Both the position numbers and the translations under genes were made by a program. Shown piece by piece: positions 56,887 through 64,000 of a stretch of DNA of 64,000 nucleotides. The stretch's first letter is position 1. Each line of letters begins with the position of its first letter. Source of the stretch: Isoetes taiwanensis (taxonomy: Eukaryota; Streptophyta; Lycopodiopsida; Isoetales; Isoetaceae); NCBI GenBank assembly GCA_021234155.1, contig JAJEKV010000032.1:5211835-5275834 (forward strand). The letters run 5' to 3'. The notes under the pieces are model-generated. The model made no database searches. It had not been told where the DNA came from and saw only the letters and a list, made by a program, of their open reading frames with translations.

Positions 56887-59394
56887 GCCATTAAGCTAGA
56901 CCAGTGAGCTATTACACTATCTTCGAAGGATGACTGCTTCCAAGCCCACCTGAGACTTGGACCCTCAACCTCAGCCTTGGCAAGGATATGTATGCTCCAC
57001 CATTAAGCTATTTTCGCATCCCTGGTCTGAAACTGATCCAATTCTTTGCTTTCCTTTCCTTGCTAAGGTGTGTGTGATCAATAGGAGTGAGTCAACTCAC
57101 TTGCTTCTCTTCCAAGGAGTCGTACGACTGATAGATTTACAAAAACATGGAGATGCCACCTTGACTTCTTCGCCTTTCCTCAATTATTTGAGAAAGATGA
57201 AGAATTGTTTGGGAGGGATCACGACACACCGTATTCCAAATCGTTCAATAGCAACGAATGCAAATCCCAGTTGCATGGCCATATTTGAAGCTGATCAATC
57301 ATGGATATCACGAATCCCTTAACGTATGAGTATTGATTTTCGAATATGAGGCCTTTCATAATAGACTGATACCTACTAACACTTAGCATTGGAGCGGCAA
57401 CCACCAATGCATGCGAGGTTGATCCAAATTAATAGTTGTTTAAAGTAACTAATATAAGACTTTAAATCTATGGCAAAAATATTATCTCATGAATGAACTA
57501 GCAATAATGCAGGCTTGAGGAATGGGGTTGGGTTGGATTGATTGCCTAGTTGGGTTAGGGTGGAAGATGGTTTTCTGAACATTAAACTTCGTATTTTGTA
57601 GGTATGGGAGATTGGAATTCAGATGTTAATTAGTAGTTATTGGAGGATATATCACAAAAAATGAGTAAGGACAAACAAAAAAATCTTATATAAACTAGAT
57701 GATTTGACAAACAACATAGATCATCTTTGCAGCATAAGTTAGAGACCCAAGATTCTATAGATAAGCTGAATTATGCACCATTTGGAGTCTCGAATGTAAT
57801 AAGTACTCTGAATCTAAGTGCTGAATATTTTGAACTAAACAAATGCTTTACTTAGATGTTGCAATTCCTTATCGTTTGCTCTACCATATTCTAAGGATTA
57901 TAGAAGAAATATTTTTTGTCTCTTAGCAACATTTACATTGGATAATGTATGCTTATTGTCCACCGTCATAAGCCCCTAAAGTTTGTTCAAGTTGACCTTG
58001 ACAAATCCCCAAATAGCGTTACACTTACCTCTTGCTAGTTGAGATGCCTATTTTTTACCCATCAATTAGAAGTCATAGCTTTTATTACTGTATGTGATAT
58101 AATATATATGTTTTCCTCCTTTGTCAATGTTGATGAGAATCATTATTTGTTGTCTCCATTCATGGCTAGGCAAAAGAATAGCCATGTATATAACAAGCCT
58201 AGCTCTAACTCTAAGTACATGAAGGATAAGGATGAGATACTATTCTTGACAACCTTTACGCAAATGATAACGCAATTTGAATTCGTAAGAGTAGTGCAAC
58301 CATCAATATGAAGCAATGGCTTCTTTTTTCCTTGCAAGAAGTCGTCCGTACAATGCTGCATTCAAATATTTTTACCTTTGTTAATACACAATATGAGGAA
58401 CATTTTTACCTATTGATGATAACACAACATCAGGACAAATCCAAAGCAATAACAATGCAACATATCCTAATCTAGAGAGGAATAGCATATGGTTACTCGA
58501 GAGAAACTTTTGGCATGGTTAATGTAGGCTAAATTCTGGAATTGCCAGAATTTAACCCTACATGGAGCCTCAAATTCCAAATATAAATACGGCAATGACA
58601 GCAAATTTGATCAAATCAATAATATTCTCAACATGCAGACTAGATGCTGCACGTATGAATGGGAAAAACTGACCTAGGTTTTAATTTGTGAAATGGAAAA
58701 ATTCTCGACAGAAATAGATACTCGAAACATAAATGCAACTATATAAATGTTATAAATGAGTTAATTATTGACCATATTTAATTTGGATAGCCACATTCTA
58801 GCTAGTGTACTAGACACATTGGCAACAGGCTACTTCAAAAAAGTTTCATATGCTATGTAACTATTTGTTTGACCCACGTTTATATCTAGAAATTGCAGTA
58901 TCCTTCTTGCTTCTGCATCCAATCAATAAAAACGGATAAAGACTTCAAAATATGCCATAAGTCTAAGACATACCACCATAAGAAGGAGACTCCAAAACAA
59001 GAAGAACATTTCTCTTTCCTCCACATATCGAATGACAGTTTCAGCCCATGGAAACTCAAGCCTTGTTGATAAGAGGACGACCTCAACCAAAAAAGTGGTT
59101 GGGCCTTTGCTGGAAATTGCTTCTTGTTGCACAGGCATCAAAAGCTCAACTTTCAAAACCTCTTTGTATTAATAATAGAAAGATCACTATAGAACCATGT
59201 GATTGCCAATAAAGCAACAAGCCAAATACGGATTATGATGATGGCATATAAACAAAGCCGTACAAGGTATTTAATCATGTAAATAATAGTCCCTTATAAT
59301 AATAATAATAATAATTTATTTACGTCCAACAAAGACCCATAGGTCATGGGACAAACTTTACTGTATTACATCATTGCTTCTTTTGAAATCATCT
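56887..59394. other. No supported gene
   Basis: A 121-codon frame at 56957-57322 and a 90-codon frame at 58039-58311 have no recognisable domain. An (AAT)n tract lies at 59301-59320. Confidence 0.4.
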
Positions 59395-60535
59395 AATGTA
59401 CTTCATTAAGCTCCACGCTCGCAAGAAGTTCTCTGATAAATTTTGCCACTTGACATATTGTGGAAAATTTTTGGAAAAGAGTCACCAAAGTCTCGATTAC
59501 TCAGTTTACACGAGAATACCTTGCCGAAGTGCCTCAAACCGGGCGAAATATAGCATGCAATTACGTTTCTATGTCTTGCCCGCATCCACATACCCTTGCT
59601 TCCCTAGGAAGACCAAACCACCTCCCTCTTTCAATCATGAGATGATGTGAGCTCATGCGCATCAGAAACAATCCCCCATCATCCCCAGGTGCATATCCTT
59701 ATGTCGAAGGTATAATTGTATGCCATGTTTTGCTTCGTGATTAAAATCACGCCAAATAATATTCAACTTTCTTTTCACACAAAAACCCAACATACCGCTC
59801 AAATGCCTTCTCTTTAAATGCCTTCCCAAAATCAGCCATGGTAAGGTGCAAACGCGTGACAGCCATCTATGGATATCTTTATGCCAACTTGTTTTCCCTC
59901 TTTCCCCAACTCGGTGACACCTTGATTGCCACACTTACTAATGATGTACCTTCGCTTTTCTATTTAAATAGCGAACAGGTTTGCCATACACCTTGGATTT
60001 CCAACGGATATGCTCCACTCTCTAGTAACAAGACCTCATATGGTGCTGACCTTTTGACCTTGAGAACCATGTGCGGCAAGTTTTTTGTATCTGCTCTAAT
60101 GCATTCCACTTCCCCTTTGGCAAAGAAGGCCCCCATAGTTCAACAACATATAAGACTCTTGGCATTACTAATGCATCGAACAAGCGTTTCCAGATTGTCC
60201 ATGAGCGCACACTTGCTTGTCTTCCGTGATTGAGCATCATGTAAAAAGCCTTCCATGCGGCTGAAATACGGTAGTCAACACCTTGGGTCCAAGATCTCCT
60301 TCCAGTATAAATCGTATGGCCCAAGTATTTGTATGAGTTGGTCTGTTCTATCCGTTCCCCTTGGTATGTCACATTAACCTCCATTCTTCCAAAGCATACA
60401 ATTTTTGTCTTATTCAAGTTAACTGTTAGGCCAAACTGATTGCAAAAATCAGCAAGTGCTGCCAATTGAGTGTGCATGTCTTCTTGTGTGTATGCAGATA
60501 GCAAAAGGTCATCGTGTTAGCCTAAAACCTGGAAT
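59395..60535 (-). pseudogene. LINE 3' fragment: RT fingers/thumb to C-terminal domain
   Basis: On the minus strand the similarity opens at DDLLLSAYTQEDMH (60519), the catalytic Asp pair of a LINE RT, with the preceding Tyr-Ala lost. It continues through FCNQFGLTVNLNKTKIVCFG, SYKYLGHTIY and FDALVMPRVLYVVELWG, a clear LINE order, to a stop at 60022. Further pieces in other frames include LPREARVCGCGQDIETNLHA near 59570-59620, typical of the C-terminal region, and end near 59395. No poly(A) tail is obvious. It is 5'-truncated and frameshifted, complementary in content to the 5' fragment at 2047-3310. Confidence 0.85.
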
Positions 60536-63500
60536 TTTAGCCTAACCTCAAAGGAAGTGTAAACAAACTGGTCAGGACCTCCAGATCACTTAGGGTGATC
60601 AATCCTTAATCATATAAAGCAAAAGAACTCAATTTCAAATGCTGGTTTTGTCAAAATCACTCTGAGTCCACTGAAGCGAAAAAAAAAGCTGTCGAGCAAA
60701 AATCAATCTTGCAGTCACACCCTTTAAGATTTTTGAGTTTTGGTTTTTGGTATGAGTTATAGACAAGTAGAGGGAACTACTGGTGAAAGTCTGTCTCGAT
60801 TTGGATAGGGGAAGACCAAGAAAATCAATGTCAAAGTTCAGTCAAAAATTGGTCAATGCCAAAACAGAGAGCCAAAATTTGCAAATATAGTTTGGTGATA
60901 AATCTTGAGTTGGAATTTGTATAAACGACTTCAAAATAAACTCTAGATCATGTGCATAAGGTTTTCTTGACAAGCAAACACTATGATATTTCTTGAGATG
61001 GGCCAAAGTCTCGATTTACATCCACACGTTTTATGACGGTTATGGAAAAAACTATTTTTTCTTTGTTTTCTTTACATATAAGCAATACTCAAACCTTTTA
61101 AAGAATGGGACCACGACTATTAATTTGGATTCTACTTTAAATATCTGGTTTCTATTAGTTTAGGCAGTGCGAGAACAACTTGAAACAAAAGAAGATGGAA
61201 ACACTATTTGTCGAGGCAATGAATATGCATTCAAATCATAAGATATCCGCGGGGAGTTTAGAATTCTCGACCAAGTAATACCGGGATAATGCTTGAGAAC
61301 AGATCCCAAGGCATTGTCAACTTCGAAAACCCAAAAATTATCGAGAAAAGAAAATAATAAGATAATTTGAGTAGCGGTAGGGAGTTTTGATGTCAAATAA
61401 GTCTAACAGTGGGTCTTCAATCAAAATCTGATCAATCTTCAATCTCGGCGGGGATTAGCGAGAATTTGAGGTAGAAACGGATCAAGAGAATATCGGGAAT
61501 ATAGAAATCGCCCGGATCCGCGAGGTATATCTCAGGGGTAAAAAAAAATGATCTGTATTCCCAGTTAAAAATGTCCTTCCCAAAAACCAGCTTTCGGTTC
61601 AATGATTTCCGGCCTAATCGAGCAAGTTTCTATCAATCAAGTGCCACAAAGGGTTCGGGGGTTTTGGAAAAGGTTTAGGAACTAATTTGGGCGGAAATTG
61701 GCGGGATTCAATCGAGGTTTAGGCACGAATTGGCGGTTTAGCGAGGTTCCTCTATTTCTTAGGGTTTATCAAAAATTCTCAAGGGCGATATATCCCACGA
61801 GGCACAAAGCGAGTCTGGCGGCTAAGGTATATAAGGAATAATCTGAGCGGCTATTAAATTTGCGTGCCCTTGTGAGGGGACACCGGCCAGTGTCTGCAGC
61901 CCCCGCCCTGCCACCACGTGGAAAAATGGGGGGTGACACGGAACTATGCAAAATTAGATAGGGTAGATAGGCTAGAATAGGTTTTTATTTTTTTTACGCA
62001 TCCCAAGAAATGATATTTGAGGGGTTTCCCATGTCTTTTTTTTGAATTTTGAAAAGGCCAACCTAGCTATTTTTGCCAAGCTTCAAATCTAGAGTGTTTT
62101 CAGGTCAAATTGAGATACTTGAAATTTTGGCCATTTTGACCATGGTCAATGAATTTTCAACCTTGGAAATGGTGAAAAAATCATAGGAAAAGGGTGGAAA
62201 AATAGGAAAAAAAAAAAAGGCTATGGTAGGATTTAGGGTGATAGAATGAAGGTAAAATTCAAGCTTCTTTGCTCTTGAGGTTTTTCATGATCTCTCTTGA
62301 GAGCAATTCACAAGTGGAGGTGAGGCCAATAAAATATAGGTAGTGAGGTAATGAAAGAAGGCATGACAGGGTGAAAATGAGGTATATAAAAAAAATGAAA
62401 GGAAGGTGGATGTAGGATGGATGAAATGGATGAAGGCTGGAACCCACAGCACATGATCATATCTCAAAAGCTCAAATCATACCTTATGATGAACATAACT
62501 TTGCTCAAGGCCCTAGGGTCTTCAAACTTCTAAAAGGTCTTCCAATCTTCAAGGCCAAAATAAGAGCAATTCCACTTCTAAGTGCATCTTCATATGTGTG
62601 ACTTCCAAATCATGGGTGCAACTCCATTTAGTTTCATATGAGTGAATATGAGCAACATGGTAATGACTCCTTGTATAGCTTGCAATATTCTTTGCCTGGT
62701 CTTCAAGAAATAAGAATGTAACTAGAAAACTTCCTCAAAGGAAAGGATTAGGCTATACAACCAAGATCCCAAGGGTCTTCAAACTTGAACCAATTTCTTC
62801 CAAACTCTAGCGGGATCAAAATAGCACTAACTCTTACCATATGAGTGATGAGAAAGTAACTTAAGATGAAACCTCAAAAGAAACCACAAGTCTTCCAAAC
62901 TTTGACAAGTATCTTCCAATCTTGAAACTCTAGGTATCATGATGGTCCATGTTGCCCAAAAAGGGGCAACATCTCCTCAAAAAAAAAAAGAATGAGGCTG
63001 GTCCCCTCGACCTCAAAAGGAAAAAATGCTAGCGAAGGTCTTCAAAATATCAACAAGTGGTGGAGGGAATAGAATTACTCTGCGGTGGTGGGAAATATGA
63101 GGCCAGATATAAGGTAATGGAGAGTGATAAGAAAATAAGATCAAATGGAGGGTAGGACAACTCAAGGCAATTGAATATGGAGAAGAAGTGGATGAACACA
63201 TGCATATGACAATGATAATCAAATTAGCATGAGTGCCAAATAAAGGGATGAGTAACAATGTAGGATTAGCACTCTGAAAATTTCATATGGAAGCAAGGGC
63301 TAGATGGAAAGAGGCCAACTTAAGACAAATAAGAGTAATGAGCAAATGGACTGAAATGACAACACTCAAAATTGTTAAAGCATAGCAAATCTCTACCCTA
63401 TTTAACTAAACTTCTACTATTCAAGAAATTTGGCTCATACAACCATTGAATGTATTTCAAACTAAAAATTCAAACCTTCACACCAAAAATTCAAACCATC

Positions 63501-63648
63501 GAGCTCGAACCCTAATTTGCTCCTCCTCTGCTGGTGCTCGAGAAAACTTCGACCTCCCTTGCCGATCATGGCTCCTTTTTTCTTACCATACACCTATCTC
63601 GGGACAATGTAACAGCTGATCCGAGCAATTTAGGAGTGCTTCACGAGC
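60536..63648. other. No supported gene
   Basis: AT-rich sequence. On the minus strand a TATATACC near 61828 and a GC-rich patch at 61860-61925 could mark an old promoter, but no coding segment follows. Confidence 0.35.
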
Positions 63649-64000
63649 TTGATCCAGCTTCTGAGGAGTACCTATTCCTTATGGTGTAATCAGACACATG
63701 CAAGAAATGCATCTGAGATGCGAGAATGGGACAATGTTTTAATTAATGAAGAACCTCTTCCTCGTGGAAATTTACTCGGTGCACATGCATTTTACGGCGT
63801 GTATATGGGAAGGCAAAATGTTGACCAAAACTACCACGACTCAGAAAAGGAACTCTACAAAAAGACATGAACCATGATCACCTTGCCATGGAGTGTTTCC
63901 TTGGGCAAAAGACTTATCAAGAGAAACTAGCGACCTTTGCAGGGTATCAAAACACAAAGGCTCTGTGGGCGGAATTTTTTACAAGGGAATGCATTCGGAT
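63649..64000 (+). other. Possible coding segment running off the window, unrecognised
   Basis: An open frame from ATG 63649 to a stop at 63868 encodes EWDNVLINEEPLPRGNLLGA and YGVYMGRQNVDQNYHDSEKE. A second frame beginning MNHDHLAMECFLGQKTY at 63867 runs open to the window end. The composition looks like protein and the two may be one gene split by a frameshift. I recognise no family. Confidence 0.3.

Overview
The window looks like nuclear DNA of a land plant with a large, repeat-rich genome. The evidence is GT-AG introns, an ERF-type AP2 domain, a phytocyanin with a GPI signal, plastid lipid-transporter (TGD3-like) exons, chromodomain Ty3/gypsy elements, plant LINEs and a Helitron. A fern or other seed-free plant is my best guess, but nothing seen proves it. 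Only one host gene looks intact: a phytocyanin on the minus strand at 40599-41294. Most of the rest is transposable elements and broken gene copies.

Layout. 1-2046 is the 3' end and 3' LTR of a Ty3/gypsy element (C). 2047-3310 is a LINE 5' fragment. 3747-4090 is a frameshifted AP2/ERF domain. 5756-6045 is a degenerate minisatellite. 7269-12582 is a dispersed-repeat locus into which about 4 kb with TGD3-like exons is interposed. 12583-13046 is an inverted GGAAACCTCCCC minisatellite. 13775-14109 is an array of CGGTATAAATTTATACCG palindromes. 16139-33674 is element A, a minus-strand Ty3/gypsy chromovirus with matching LTRs, CCTCA target duplications, an initiator-tRNA-Met primer site and a polypurine tract; a 4.3-kb gene-capturing Helitron (25549-29876) is nested in it. 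34925-35297 is a short-chain dehydrogenase fragment. 35428-41294 holds two copies of a phytocyanin segment (one dead, one apparently alive) plus small foldback elements. 43482-56793 is element B, a plus-strand, heavily decayed relative of A with AAAGG target duplications, apparently inserted into an open reading frame. 59395-60535 is the 3' half of a LINE. The remainder is without recognisable genes.

Main discovery. Elements A and B both carry, in sense orientation between the primer-binding site and gag, a histone H3 homologue followed by a second accessory gene unrelated to gag or pol. In A the H3 is of ordinary length and its histone fold is close to canonical. In B it starts MARTKKTSRKG (canonical H3 starts MARTKQTARKS), then has about 277 residues of highly charged insertion, then a divergent histone fold. 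In B each accessory gene has its own TATA box and is preceded by a block of ~70-bp motifs repeated every ~200 bp. The same elements end their pol in a chromodomain, a fold that in chromoviruses is known or thought to read methylated H3. A retrotransposon lineage that encodes both an H3 and a chromodomain is the system most worth following up. Both copies contain frameshifts, some of which may be consensus errors at CNG sites.
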